This document shows, in pieces, positions 33,582-41,462 of a stretch of 46,574 bases of DNA; within the stretch, counting starts at the first letter, position 1, and the number at the start of each line of letters is the position of its first letter. This stretch comes from Ruminococcus sp. GTDB taxonomy: Bacteria > Bacillota > Clostridia > Oscillospirales > Acutalibacteraceae. The translations under genes were made by a program, and so were the position numbers. The notes beneath the pieces were generated by a model that saw nothing but the letters and a program-made list of their open reading frames with translations, did no database searches and was not told the origin of the DNA. Location: NCBI GenBank assembly GCA_017405065.1, contig JAFRBD010000045.1:1-46574 (forward strand). Direction: 5' to 3'.

Positions 33582-34744
33582 TCATGGAGATAAAGATACC
33601 GAAAAACTTTTTCGGAGAAGATATCGAGCTGACGGTGTTTATTTCCGAGGCTCAGCTTAAAAGCAAGACCGAAGGAAAGATCTGCGGCAAATATTTTGAA
33701 GATACCGGTATTTTCAATATTTTTCCCGAAGAGCTTCAATACCGCGGCGATGTTTTAGGCGATATCCTGCCGGCGGGCTCCGCTCCCGTCGACGACGGCT
33801 TCTGCGGGGTCATCACGGACGAAGGCGTCGATTTTTATTGGAAGGCGAAAAAGATCAAAACCGAATCATACAGTCTTTATCAAAACATTTTTTCCAGGAA
33901 TAAAGGCATCCTTGAAACGGATGTTATGGGGAAGAAGTGCGCGGTGATACTTGGATGCGGTTCTGTGGGCAGTCTGGTCGCGATGGAACTGGCAAGAGCC
34001 GGCGTAGGTCATTTTGTCCTCGTTGACGCCGATACGTTAGAGTATCATAATCTGTGCCGCCACCAGTGCGGTATCGAGGATGTGGGCGATTTAAAGGTCA
34101 ATGCGCTGAAACGGAAGCTGCTCAATATCAATCCCGATGTGGACGTCGTCACATTCGGCGGCATTATCCAGAACATCCCCAAAACGATATTGGATGAAAA
34201 ATGCGTCCCGAAAGAAACGATCTTTGTCGGCTGCGCCGACAACAGGACTGCCGACGTTTATTCCAACAGGATCGCGGTATACTACGACGCGGCGTTTTTA
34301 TCGATCGGTTTCTGGGAAAGAGCTTATGCCGGAGAGATCTTTTATCATATCCCCGGTAAAGGGATGCCCTGTTATCACTGCGCTCTGGGCGACGGAGGCA
34401 ATATGTCCGGAAGAGTGGAAGCCAATCATCACGTTTATTCCAATCAAGAGAATATCGAGGGCGTGAAATTTGAACCGGGTATTTCCGTAGATATCAATTT
34501 CATCACCTGTATCGGCATCAAATTGATCATCGACATCCTGAATTCCTCCAACGAGGATTATACGCCCCGACTCCTCGATCATCTGAAACAGTACACGCTG
34601 GTATGCAATACGAACGACCCGAAGATCGGCGGCGAGATGGTCGAGATATTCAGCTATCCGTTACAGGTCACGACGTCGCTGATCGTCGGTTTCAGAAATG
34701 AATGCGACGGACAGTGTAAATATGAATCAGAGGAAAAGGAATGA
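33578..34744 (+). CDS. ThiF/E1-like adenylyltransferase
   Basis: A 388-residue protein. An N-terminal domain of about 115 residues of unknown fold precedes a ThiF/MoeB/E1 Rossmann domain: ILGCGSVGSLVAMELA (GxGxxG at 126-131), LVDADTLEYHNLCRHQ (Asp150, Asp152, Arg161 for ATP handling) and VGCADNRTADVYSNR. Zinc is probably held by CYHC (265/268) and CDGQC (376/380). E1-like enzymes adenylate the C-terminus of a ubiquitin-like protein or peptide and pass it to a thiol. The ATG overlaps the JAMM stop; AAAGGATGAG is upstream. With the E2-like and JAMM proteins it completes a conjugation cassette. Cys219 (VGCAD) is one of several possible thiol-acceptor cysteines, but this is not resolvable by eye. 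Confidence 0.83.
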   Translation: MIMEIKIPKNFFGEDIELTVFISEAQLKSKTEGKICGKYFEDTGIFNIFPEELQYRGDVLGDILPAGSAPVDDGFCGVITDEGVDFYWKAKKIKTESYSLYQNIFSRNKGILETDVMGKKCAVILGCGSVGSLVAMELARAGVGHFVLVDADTLEYHNLCRHQCGIEDVGDLKVNALKRKLLNINPDVDVVTFGGIIQNIPKTILDEKCVPKETIFVGCADNRTADVYSNRIAVYYDAAFLSIGFWERAYAGEIFYHIPGKGMPCYHCALGDGGNMSGRVEANHHVYSNQENIEGVKFEPGISVDINFITCIGIKLIIDILNSSNEDYTPRLLDHLKQYTLVCNTNDPKIGGEMVEIFSYPLQVTTSLIVGFRNECDGQCKYESEEKE

Positions 34745-34754
34745 TCCCCTTATC

Positions 34755-34923
34755 TTAAGGCAATACCGCACAATTCGCGGCGTACGCCTTGCTTGATTAT
34801 TGTTCCGTCAGTATGCCCGAAAATCGGTATCCCTACGTCAGTATGCACACCGATCATTTGCGCACCCTGATGAAAAATCTTGCTGTGCAATCCGCACACC
34901 TGAATGATGCGGTATCGCCTTAA
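34755..34923. mobile_element. MITE-like element with 16 bp terminal inverted repeats
   Basis: TTAAGGCAATACCGCA and TGCGGTATCGCCTTAA are terminal inverted repeats differing at one base, enclosing 169 bp with no gene. Internal partial repeats (GTCAGTATGC twice, CCGAAAATCGGT and CACCGATC) add structure. The element fills most of the 215-base gap between the E1-like and ATPase genes, and a normal ribosome site (AAAGGAAA) follows it. No clear target-site duplication is visible. Confidence 0.7.
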
Positions 34924-34959
34924 CATGCCGGACATTGTTTTTGCAGAAAGGAAATCCCC

Positions 34960-36549
34960 ATGAAAGCTATCGCTCAAAATGAAATAATCGCTTTGATCTC
35001 GGATATCAATGCTTTCGCAGATTCAGCAGAAGCCCTGATCAATTCCACTCAGGCTAAATACGATAAAGAAAGGCGGATGATGTTCAACTCGCACAGCGCC
35101 GTTTTATCGGGATTGGAAAAGGATTACAGGGCAAAGTGCGCGGCCGTCAGCAACAAGTCCGATCAAACGATCCGCGAAGCCGGAAACATACTCGCCGAGA
35201 TCGATCAATTAGACCGTCAGCTTTCAGCGGTCGATAAGTACTATGTCAAGACAAAGAAAAAGAAGCTGGAGCTGCTGGCGAATACTACCAGCGAAGCGTA
35301 TGCCGGCGCAACGGATTACTTTGCTACGCTCGAGAAGATCAAACAGGAGTTCAATGTACTGTATAAAAAATACTCTGAGGATATCCTGCCCGGATTGATC
35401 AACGGTCTGAACTATCTTTTCTCTTCCAAACGAAAGAAAGACTATGAGGATTTGATCGTTCTGAGAAATACGGTAGCCGCTTTTGTCCGGGAGATCGAGG
35501 AGATGCTCCCTCCCTTGACCAAAGAACGTCTTGCGGCTTTGAAAGAGGAGTATTTCACAACAAAGGGCGCCGTCACAGAACGCCAGAAGCGCGAGGCGGC
35601 GGATTTTGAAACAAGACATAACGCTACGCTTGATATGGTCGCCGGCAAGATCTGCGGCGATCTGGATGAGATCCTGCCGGATGAACTGGTGAGCTATCTT
35701 TCCGCGATCATGCAAAACTATGCGGCAGGTCTGTACAAGGTCAATTCCACTAACCAGCTGCAGGACGAAGTCCTCGACATGATCTATATCGATTATCCCG
35801 TGGATTTCTTTGTGCAATCCCCGATCGTGGCTTCTGTCATCAAAAGCAAATGTGCGTCCCTTTTGGTCGACGGCAATATCCGCATGCCGATCATCATGTC
35901 GACCTCCGACGCTCCCGTTTGGCTGATCGATACCGATAACAGCAACATGTCCGCTGTGCAGAGCTTTATCCATTCTGTCATGTTCGGCGTGATGTCGTCT
36001 TGTCCGGTCGCGAGGATGACCTATCAAGTCGTCGATCCGGAGAACCGCGGCAACAGCATCTCTCCGTTCTTTGACGCCAAAAAGAAACTGCCGGAATTGT
36101 TCGGCGAGAGAATCTTCATCAACAGGGATGACGTCGCGTTTGAGATCGGCATGCTGAACGAGAAGATCGAGAACATTTTGCAGAACAAGCTCTCAAATCA
36201 ATACGCCAGTATTTTTGACTATGCCAAAGAGAACACGGATTATTTTGTGAATGCCGAGTTTCTTTTGCTGTTCGATTTCCCGAAGGGCTTTGACGAAAGA
36301 ACGCTCTCGGAATTGAGAAATATCATCAGAAACGGCAGCAGATGCGGGATCTATACGATCATCTCTTACGCGCCCGATTCCGAAGAATCCTTATCCCAGG
36401 AGTTCCGCAAAAATCTGCGGTCTATCGTTGAGCTTTCCGCGATCATCCGGCAGGATGATAACGGCTTCTCCTATAAAGGGCTGCCGCTCGCATACTTCGC
36501 CATGCCCGAAAGAACGAGTTCGCGAAGTTCTTCAGTAAATATATGCTGA
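34960..36549 (+). CDS. FtsK/SpoIIIE-type ATPase, 5' part (coiled coil plus first degenerate ATPase module)
   Basis: A 529-codon reading frame that appears to be the front part of a larger ATPase gene. Residues 1-245 are mainly coiled coil without membrane segments. Residues ~280-475 form a degenerate FtsK-like module: VWLIDTDNSNMSAVQSFIHS stands where the P-loop helix should be, and TYQVVDPENRGNSISPFFD and FLLLFDFPKGFD match blocks that recur in the next frame (CVFDSEQRGNSIIPFLDF, LLIIYDFPSGMD). After AMPE it runs out of frame and ends in a serine-rich tail (TSSRSSSVNIC) that looks artificial. Adding one A near 36509 would continue into the next frame as KNEFAKFFSKYMLIYEG. It is either a frameshifted gene or one with a sequencing error. 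Confidence 0.75.
   Translation: MKAIAQNEIIALISDINAFADSAEALINSTQAKYDKERRMMFNSHSAVLSGLEKDYRAKCAAVSNKSDQTIREAGNILAEIDQLDRQLSAVDKYYVKTKKKKLELLANTTSEAYAGATDYFATLEKIKQEFNVLYKKYSEDILPGLINGLNYLFSSKRKKDYEDLIVLRNTVAAFVREIEEMLPPLTKERLAALKEEYFTTKGAVTERQKREAADFETRHNATLDMVAGKICGDLDEILPDELVSYLSAIMQNYAAGLYKVNSTNQLQDEVLDMIYIDYPVDFFVQSPIVASVIKSKCASLLVDGNIRMPIIMSTSDAPVWLIDTDNSNMSAVQSFIHSVMFGVMSSCPVARMTYQVVDPENRGNSISPFFDAKKKLPELFGERIFINRDDVAFEIGMLNEKIENILQNKLSNQYASIFDYAKENTDYFVNAEFLLLFDFPKGFDERTLSELRNIIRNGSRCGIYTIISYAPDSEESLSQEFRKNLRSIVELSAIIRQDDNGFSYKGLPLAYFAMPERTSSRSSSVNIC
36509..36511 (+). other. Probable one-base deletion in an A-run (frameshift point)
   Basis: CCCGAAAGAACGAG has three A residues after the G. 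Four would give CCC-GAA-AAG-AAC-GAG and join the two ATPase frames without loss. The other frame is open only from 36477, so the shift must lie within about 70 bases. Internal homology supports this join: EFAKFFSKYMLIYEGIKNRG aligns with DSFIKEYVEKSEAIKKQG of the next module. Confidence 0.75.
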
Positions 36550-39353
36550 TCTACGAAGGCATCAAAAACCGCGGAATCGCATTCTCTCCCTTGATCAAAA
36601 AGCTGGTCGACGCAAACGATTCCTTTGAACTGGACGAGCATATCGACTATATCTCCGGACTGATGAGGAACTACTCGGCTCAATATGCGAAAGTTCCTTC
36701 TGCCGACGCGAAATTCCCCTCACAGCTCACGCTGGGCAGCGTCCTTTATCCGGCGGATATTTTCTCTGACAGCATCGGATTTGATCGGATCACGGAGACC
36801 TTCGGCGTGGAGCGCAGCAGAGGCGCGCAGAGCAGCGCGTATGTGGAATTGCCGCTTTCATTTGATTTGGGCAGTTCTTTCAACCTGTTGATGAATTGTC
36901 CCGAATTTACGAATAAAGCCATTCTGAGATTCACACATCATGTTATCTGGAGCTTTTTGTCGTTCATCCCCGTCACCAAAGTCAATGTCTGCGTATTTGA
37001 CAGCGAACAGCGCGGCAACAGTATTATTCCCTTTTTGGATTTCAGAAAAAAATCGCCCGATACCTTTGATCAGAAAATCTACACCAATCAGGAAGCAATG
37101 GTTGACAGATTAAAGAAGATCAATTCTCAGATCGACGATTTTATCCAGGAAAAGCTGGGCAACCGGTATACCGATATCCTGGATTATAATATCAATACCC
37201 CCGCCCGCGCAGAGCCGATGACGTTACTGATCATTTATGATTTCCCGAGCGGCATGGACGGAAGAGGGATCGATCTGCTGACCAATATTCTGAGAAACGG
37301 CAATAAGTGCGGCGTTTATACCATTATTTGCTACAATCCCAATGTCACCTTCTCGCGTTATGAAAGTATCGACGAGCGGCTCGAGATCATCTCAAAGTAC
37401 TGCGCTTCCCTTGACTTCAAGGAAAACAATTACTGCCTGCTTCCCTATAATCTGCAAGTCAATATCCCCGATGAATTGTTGTTTGTCCAAACGGACAGCT
37501 TTATCAAAGAATATGTAGAAAAGAGCGAAGCGATCAAAAAGCAGGGATTGTCCTTCCGCGATATCATCAGCAAGGATCTGTTCACGCTCGATTCGTCGAG
37601 ATCATTGGTGATCCCTGTGGGCGTCGGCGACGGAGACAGTGTCGTCAGCATCACGATCGGAGAAGGCTCTTCCCATCACGGACTGATCGCCGGCGCGACC
37701 GGTTCCGGTAAATCGACGCTGCTGCATACGCTGATCATGAGCGGGATGCTGCATTACAGCCCCGACCAGCTCCATCTGTATCTGATGGATTTCAAGAGCG
37801 GTACGGAGTTTAAGATCTATGAATCCGTCAAGCTCCCTCATATCCGGCTGCTGGCGCTGGACGCGATGCAGGAGTTCGGCGAGAGCATCCTTGAAAATCT
37901 CGTTTCCGAAATGGAACGCAGAGGAGCCTTGTTCAAAGAAGCTGGACAGACCAGTCTGAAAGGCTATAAGGCGGCAACCGGCAAGCCCTTGCCGCGGATC
38001 CTTGTGATCATGGATGAGTTCCAGATCCTGTTTAATGATTCATCCAACAGAAAAGTGGCGATGAACTGTGCGGAGCTGACGAAAAGGATCGTCACGGAAG
38101 GCCGCGCCTTCGGTATCCATCTGCTGATGGCGACGCAGTCTACCAAGGTCATCTCGGATCTGACGCTTTCTCACGGCACGATCGAGCAAATGAGGATCCG
38201 CATCGGATTGAAGTGCGGTGAGAATGACGCCCGCTATCTGTTCTCGGATGAAAACGACGCAAAAGCGCTGACCATGATGAAAGGGCCCATCGGTACGGCA
38301 GTAATGAATCTCGACTACACCGAGCAGTCGAATATCGGCTTCAGAGCCGCTTACTGTGACGAAAAAACACAGAGGGAATATCTGGATCTGATCAGTAAGA
38401 CATTTGAAGATATGCCGAGCAGCCTGCAGACGTTCGAAGGCGGCCGCACGACCGGTCTTCTGGATTACTTCAGACGCTCCGGTATCAACGCGACGTCATC
38501 GCTGCCGGTTCAGATCCACCTGGGCACGCTGATAAAGGTCGCTCCGCCTTTTGCCGTTACGATCGACAAAAAGAAAAAGCATAATATGCTGATCTGCGGT
38601 ACCAATGAAACAATGGCGAATACGGTAGCCAACGATTATATCATTTCCGCCGTGCTGAATACCAATTCCACGGTATACTGTATTGACGGCGACAAGATGG
38701 TCGGCGACGATATTTCATCGGCATTTTACAGCACCCTCAAAGGCATCACGTCGCGATTCAAGGTCGCTGAGGACAGATCGGATATCATTTCCTTCATCAA
38801 TGAGATCTACACGGATTATCTGATCAGGAAGAAGCATAACGGCGATAAGGTGATATTCGTTGTGATCAAGAATCTGCAATTCCTTGATATTGTCAAAACC
38901 ATGTTCAAGGGCGAGTTTATCGATGAAAGCGAATACCTTGACGCCTCGATGACAGAAGAAGCGGTCGAGGATACGGCGAATCCGTTCGCGTCGGTCACAG
39001 ACTTTTTTGATAACCGTGACGCAGACGATCATTCGAATGTCAGCGAAAAAGTATTGAAGCTGATCGCCGACGGCTCGGGATTCGGGATCCATTTCGTCGT
39101 TTCTTCTCTGGAATATCAGACAGTGCGTGAATGTATGTATTACGGAGAAAATATTCTGACAAAGTTCCCCGAAAGAGTCATATTCTCTCTCGGCGCCAAT
39201 GACGCCGATAACCTGATCGAAAACGTATCTGTTTCGGGATTAAGGGATAATACGGTTTACTTTACCGACGGTGTAAAGAACACGTTCCAGATGAAACCGT
39301 ATGTGAATCCGACAAACGAAGAATTGGAACAATTCTTCAGCGATATGCTGTAA
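36543..39353 (+). CDS. FtsK/SpoIIIE-type ATPase (EssC-like), 3' part with the active P-loop
   Basis: A 936-codon frame that continues the previous one. Residues ~110-290 are a second degenerate module. Residues ~350-630 form the canonical FtsK/SpoIIIE motor with Walker A GATGSGKST (384-392), DFKSGTEF, Walker B RILVIMDEF (485-493) and MATQSTKV. Residues ~665-930 are a third degenerate module in which ICGTNETMANT replaces the P-loop. Combined length with the 5' part is about 1465 residues, close to EssC of type VIIb systems, but no FHA domains or membrane helices are seen. The motor would drive export of WXG-type substrates. The ATG at 36543 has no proper ribosome site, as expected if translation should continue from upstream. 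Confidence 0.85.
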   Translation: MLIYEGIKNRGIAFSPLIKKLVDANDSFELDEHIDYISGLMRNYSAQYAKVPSADAKFPSQLTLGSVLYPADIFSDSIGFDRITETFGVERSRGAQSSAYVELPLSFDLGSSFNLLMNCPEFTNKAILRFTHHVIWSFLSFIPVTKVNVCVFDSEQRGNSIIPFLDFRKKSPDTFDQKIYTNQEAMVDRLKKINSQIDDFIQEKLGNRYTDILDYNINTPARAEPMTLLIIYDFPSGMDGRGIDLLTNILRNGNKCGVYTIICYNPNVTFSRYESIDERLEIISKYCASLDFKENNYCLLPYNLQVNIPDELLFVQTDSFIKEYVEKSEAIKKQGLSFRDIISKDLFTLDSSRSLVIPVGVGDGDSVVSITIGEGSSHHGLIAGATGSGKSTLLHTLIMSGMLHYSPDQLHLYLMDFKSGTEFKIYESVKLPHIRLLALDAMQEFGESILENLVSEMERRGALFKEAGQTSLKGYKAATGKPLPRILVIMDEFQILFNDSSNRKVAMNCAELTKRIVTEGRAFGIHLLMATQSTKVISDLTLSHGTIEQMRIRIGLKCGENDARYLFSDENDAKALTMMKGPIGTAVMNLDYTEQSNIGFRAAYCDEKTQREYLDLISKTFEDMPSSLQTFEGGRTTGLLDYFRRSGINATSSLPVQIHLGTLIKVAPPFAVTIDKKKKHNMLICGTNETMANTVANDYIISAVLNTNSTVYCIDGDKMVGDDISSAFYSTLKGITSRFKVAEDRSDIISFINEIYTDYLIRKKHNGDKVIFVVIKNLQFLDIVKTMFKGEFIDESEYLDASMTEEAVEDTANPFASVTDFFDNRDADDHSNVSEKVLKLIADGSGFGIHFVVSSLEYQTVRECMYYGENILTKFPERVIFSLGANDADNLIENVSVSGLRDNTVYFTDGVKNTFQMKPYVNPTNEELEQFFSDML

Positions 39354-39361
39354 TCAATAAT

Positions 39362-39400
39362 CAAGCGGCTTCCAAAGAGATATTCTTTGAAATCCGCTTG
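39362..39400 (+). promoter_or_regulatory. Hairpin in the leader of the effector gene
   Basis: CAAGCGG and CCGCTTG enclose an inner CAAAGA/TCTTTG pair around GATAT. The outer arm ends just before the GGGGGG ribosome-like site of the effector gene. No U-tract follows, so a role in RNA processing or translation control is more likely than termination. Confidence 0.5.
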
Positions 39401-39411
39401 GGGGGAATGAT

Positions 39412-40350
39412 ATGAGTTATGTGAATTCAGACGCCGCCGTTATTCTGCAGACGATGAAAAACGTCAAAACCGCGATAGAGAGTCTCAACGCAACAAGAAC
39501 CTCTGTCAACACAAAGTACGCTGTGCTGGGCGAGAGCTGGAAGGACAAGCATTACAGAGAGCTGGGCGATGTTGTCAGGGATTGCGATAAAGCGATCTGC
39601 AGCATCCTCAAGACCCTGCTCCAGGGCGAAAAATACCTTTTGCAGCTGTACAAGAGTCTGAAAGAATATGAAGATACCGATTTGAATTCATCCGCTCCTT
39701 CGGGAGCCGGCAGCGGAACTTCCGGTTCAAATCATGTCGGAGCGTTGTCGAGAACAAATCAAACCTTTGAGCAACTTGTCCTCGACGGAAAAAATGTTTC
39801 TGTTTTTGATCATCCTTTTGAGGCGAACGCCGGAAGGATCTGTAATCAGGGAAGCGCCTATCCGAACGGACCTCAAGAAACCTGCGGTTGTTGTGCCAGC
39901 GCCACAATAATCAATAAAGCCGGCGGGTCAGCGACCGAGTACAGTATGGTAGCGTATGCATTAAGCAATCGTTTTTGTGACAGCAGAGGCTTAACATCTG
40001 CCCAAAGCTGGGCAAATATTCTGAACGGCAATAATGTAAGCAGTTCTGTTACCAGCGGAACATCTCTTTCCGATCTTGCGTCTCGCGTTGAACAGGGGAG
40101 AGGTGTGATTATCGGAGTGGAAGCCCGGGTCTATGACCCGAGCATGTATCATGTCCGGGGCGGTCATGCTATGGTGCTTGAAAGTGTTATCCGGGATAGC
40201 AGAACAGGAAGAATACTGGAATATGTAGTTGTGGATTCGAATTTCGGTGATTCGCAAAGCGCTTGTCGCAGGGTTCCCGCCGGACGTTTGGAAAGAGCTT
40301 TCCGGCGCTTTGGAAGCCAGTCTGTATGTACAAACAACATTATTTGGTAG
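39412..40350 (+). CDS. WXG-like domain fused to papain-like cysteine peptidase (putative secreted effector)
   Basis: A 312-residue fusion. Residues 1-90 are a WXG100-like helical hairpin with ESWKDKHYRELG (Trp43) and a KEYEDTDL end. A Gly/Ser linker (92-107) leads to a papain/C39-like peptidase: Gln155 and Cys161 in QETCGCCAS match the spacing of papain Gln19 and Cys25 in its QxxCxxCxxS block, His252 lies in RGGHAMVLES and Asn277 in VVDSNFG. No signal peptide is present, as for ESX substrates exported through their helical domain. The gene after it, short and AT-rich, is a candidate immunity gene. A toxic, housekeeping or maturation protease role cannot be told apart from sequence. Confidence 0.78.
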   Translation: MSYVNSDAAVILQTMKNVKTAIESLNATRTSVNTKYAVLGESWKDKHYRELGDVVRDCDKAICSILKTLLQGEKYLLQLYKSLKEYEDTDLNSSAPSGAGSGTSGSNHVGALSRTNQTFEQLVLDGKNVSVFDHPFEANAGRICNQGSAYPNGPQETCGCCASATIINKAGGSATEYSMVAYALSNRFCDSRGLTSAQSWANILNGNNVSSSVTSGTSLSDLASRVEQGRGVIIGVEARVYDPSMYHVRGGHAMVLESVIRDSRTGRILEYVVVDSNFGDSQSACRRVPAGRLERAFRRFGSQSVCTNNIIW

Positions 40351-40358
40351 GTGAAATA

Positions 40359-40820
40359 ATGAGCTTTTATGAACGGTTCAGTCGGTTGTTTTCAACAGTG
40401 GAAATTGAATATGCACAATCTTTACCGGTATTGACTCATGACAATGAAATCGTTTTCTTTTACAAAGAAAACGAACATCCGGAGCATAAGAGAGTGATTG
40501 AAGAAATAAAGTATATTGCTCGTAAAGAAATAAAAAGTGAAAAAGAATCCAAATATGAAGCGAGCAAATTATTCCCCACGGAATTGTTAGACAAAATAGT
40601 TGGGATTGAACTCGACGATAATTTGACTATTGATGAAGAATTGGACAAAGAGGACGCTTATATTGAAACCTACGATAAGTATTATCGGAAAGCTTATGAG
40701 TCAAATGTGACGGAAGAGGAATTGACCGCGTTGTTTCATGAATTAAAGAACACAGTTGGTTCTGAGGCTTTGTTTGAGCTATACCGATACTTATTCAGCT
40801 GTTCTTTTCAAAACTTATAA
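40359..40820 (+). CDS. Small acidic helical protein, candidate immunity protein
   Basis: A 153-residue soluble, mostly helical, charged protein of no family I recognise. It starts 8 bases after the stop of the WXG-peptidase gene (TAGGTGAAATA site). It is clearly more AT-rich than its neighbours, with many AAA/GAA/ATT codons, a frequent feature of exchangeable immunity genes. Position directly after the effector and low GC support an immunity role; nothing else does. It ends the plus-strand locus, before a terminator hairpin. Confidence 0.65.
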   Translation: MSFYERFSRLFSTVEIEYAQSLPVLTHDNEIVFFYKENEHPEHKRVIEEIKYIARKEIKSEKESKYEASKLFPTELLDKIVGIELDDNLTIDEELDKEDAYIETYDKYYRKAYESNVTEEELTALFHELKNTVGSEALFELYRYLFSCSFQNL

Positions 40821-40953
40821 TATGAAACAGTGCGGTTTGGAGCGAAGAAAATGAAAAAAGGGTCGTAAAATGTTCGCACCTATGACAGGGAGTGCAATCC
40901 GCCTATGGAGGAATATAACGAACCATACCTCGCTAAACGCAGTACGGTAAAAT

Positions 40954-40987
40954 AATAAAGGGACACCCGTGTGGGTATCCCTTTATT
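40954..40987 (+). terminator. Terminator hairpin closing the WXG/E1 locus
   Basis: AATAAAGGGACACCC and GGGTATCCCTTTATT form a 15 bp stem with one mismatch and a GTGT loop, flanked by A/T-rich ends. It can act on both strands. The 133 bases between the immunity gene and the hairpin hold no convincing gene. Confidence 0.7.
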
Positions 40988-40988
40988 A

Positions 40989-41279
40989 TATGGCGCAGAG
41001 TGAGTATGATGTATCTGACGGTAGCGGAGCTATCGTCTTCGGATCGTCGCCTTCTGTCTCGTCGTCATGGACTTCGCTTATCGAGGGACAGATGGCAGAT
41101 CCTGCCCTCGTATCGCTCCGTCACTCCTCCTCTCCCCAAAAAGCAGGGGCTTTTCGGGGACCCCGTTTTGCATATCTTCGCTCTCCCTGCCGACAGTCCG
41201 CCGGACTGTCGGTACCTTCGATGTGCGCTGACGCTTACATCTCGGCACGGTCGCCTTCAAATCCCTCACTCAACGCAGA
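40989..41279. repeat. 290 bp element bounded by inverted tRNA-Ser 3'-end-like sequences
   Basis: The left edge (TATGGCGCAGAGTGAG) copies the 3' end of the nearby tRNA-Ser gene in the same orientation (TATGGCGTAGAGTGAG at 41324). The right edge (TTCAAATCCCTCACTC, then AACGC) copies the T-arm and acceptor end in the opposite orientation. The interior holds the palindrome CCGACAGTCC/GGACTGTCGG and a CCCCAAAAAGC/GCTTTTCGGGG hairpin, and no gene is convincing. It lies between the locus terminator and the tRNA. Confidence 0.55.
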
Positions 41280-41289
41280 ATATAAGTAA

Positions 41290-41317
41290 AACGTCCGCAC
41301 CGAATGGTACGGACGTT
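41290..41317 (-). terminator. Terminator of tRNA-Ser
   Basis: AACGTCCG and CGGACGTT, with an inner ACC/GGT pair, form a hairpin just downstream of the tRNA on the minus strand. On that strand it is followed by TTACTT. Confidence 0.7.
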
Positions 41318-41324
41318 ATTACTA

Positions 41325-41413
41325 TGGCGTAGAGTGAGGGATTTGAACCCTCGGTACCAGAAAGGTACACAGCATTTCCAGTGCTGCTCCTTCGGCCACT
41401 CGGACAACTCTAC
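41325..41413 (-). tRNA. tRNA-Ser (anticodon GGA)
   Basis: The minus strand folds as a class II tRNA: acceptor GTAGAGT/ACTCTAC, a CAGCA/TGCTG anticodon stem with loop CTGGAAA (anticodon GGA), a long variable arm (GTACC/GGTAC), T-loop GGTTCAAATCC and an encoded CCA end. It decodes UCC and UCU. Confidence 0.96.
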
Positions 41414-41462
41414 GTGTGGTCAAATGATAAACGGTCGTAACCGAATTTTCAATTGCTCAACT

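Noticed and set aside
36504-36515. Programmed -1 frameshifting at CGAAAG in the ATPase gene
   Set aside because: The known Bacillus cdd signal needs CGA-AAG in the zero frame. Here the zero frame reads CCC-GAA-AGA, so the motif is out of register, and a lost A is simpler.
28743-40820. Canonical type VIIb secretion system
   Set aside because: No EsaA, EssA, EssB or recognisable YukD is present, and the ATPase lacks FHA domains and membrane helices. I call it type VII-like only.
40868-40948. 26-codon open frame after the immunity gene
   Set aside because: It has no ribosome site and no recognisable sequence. It is likely chance.
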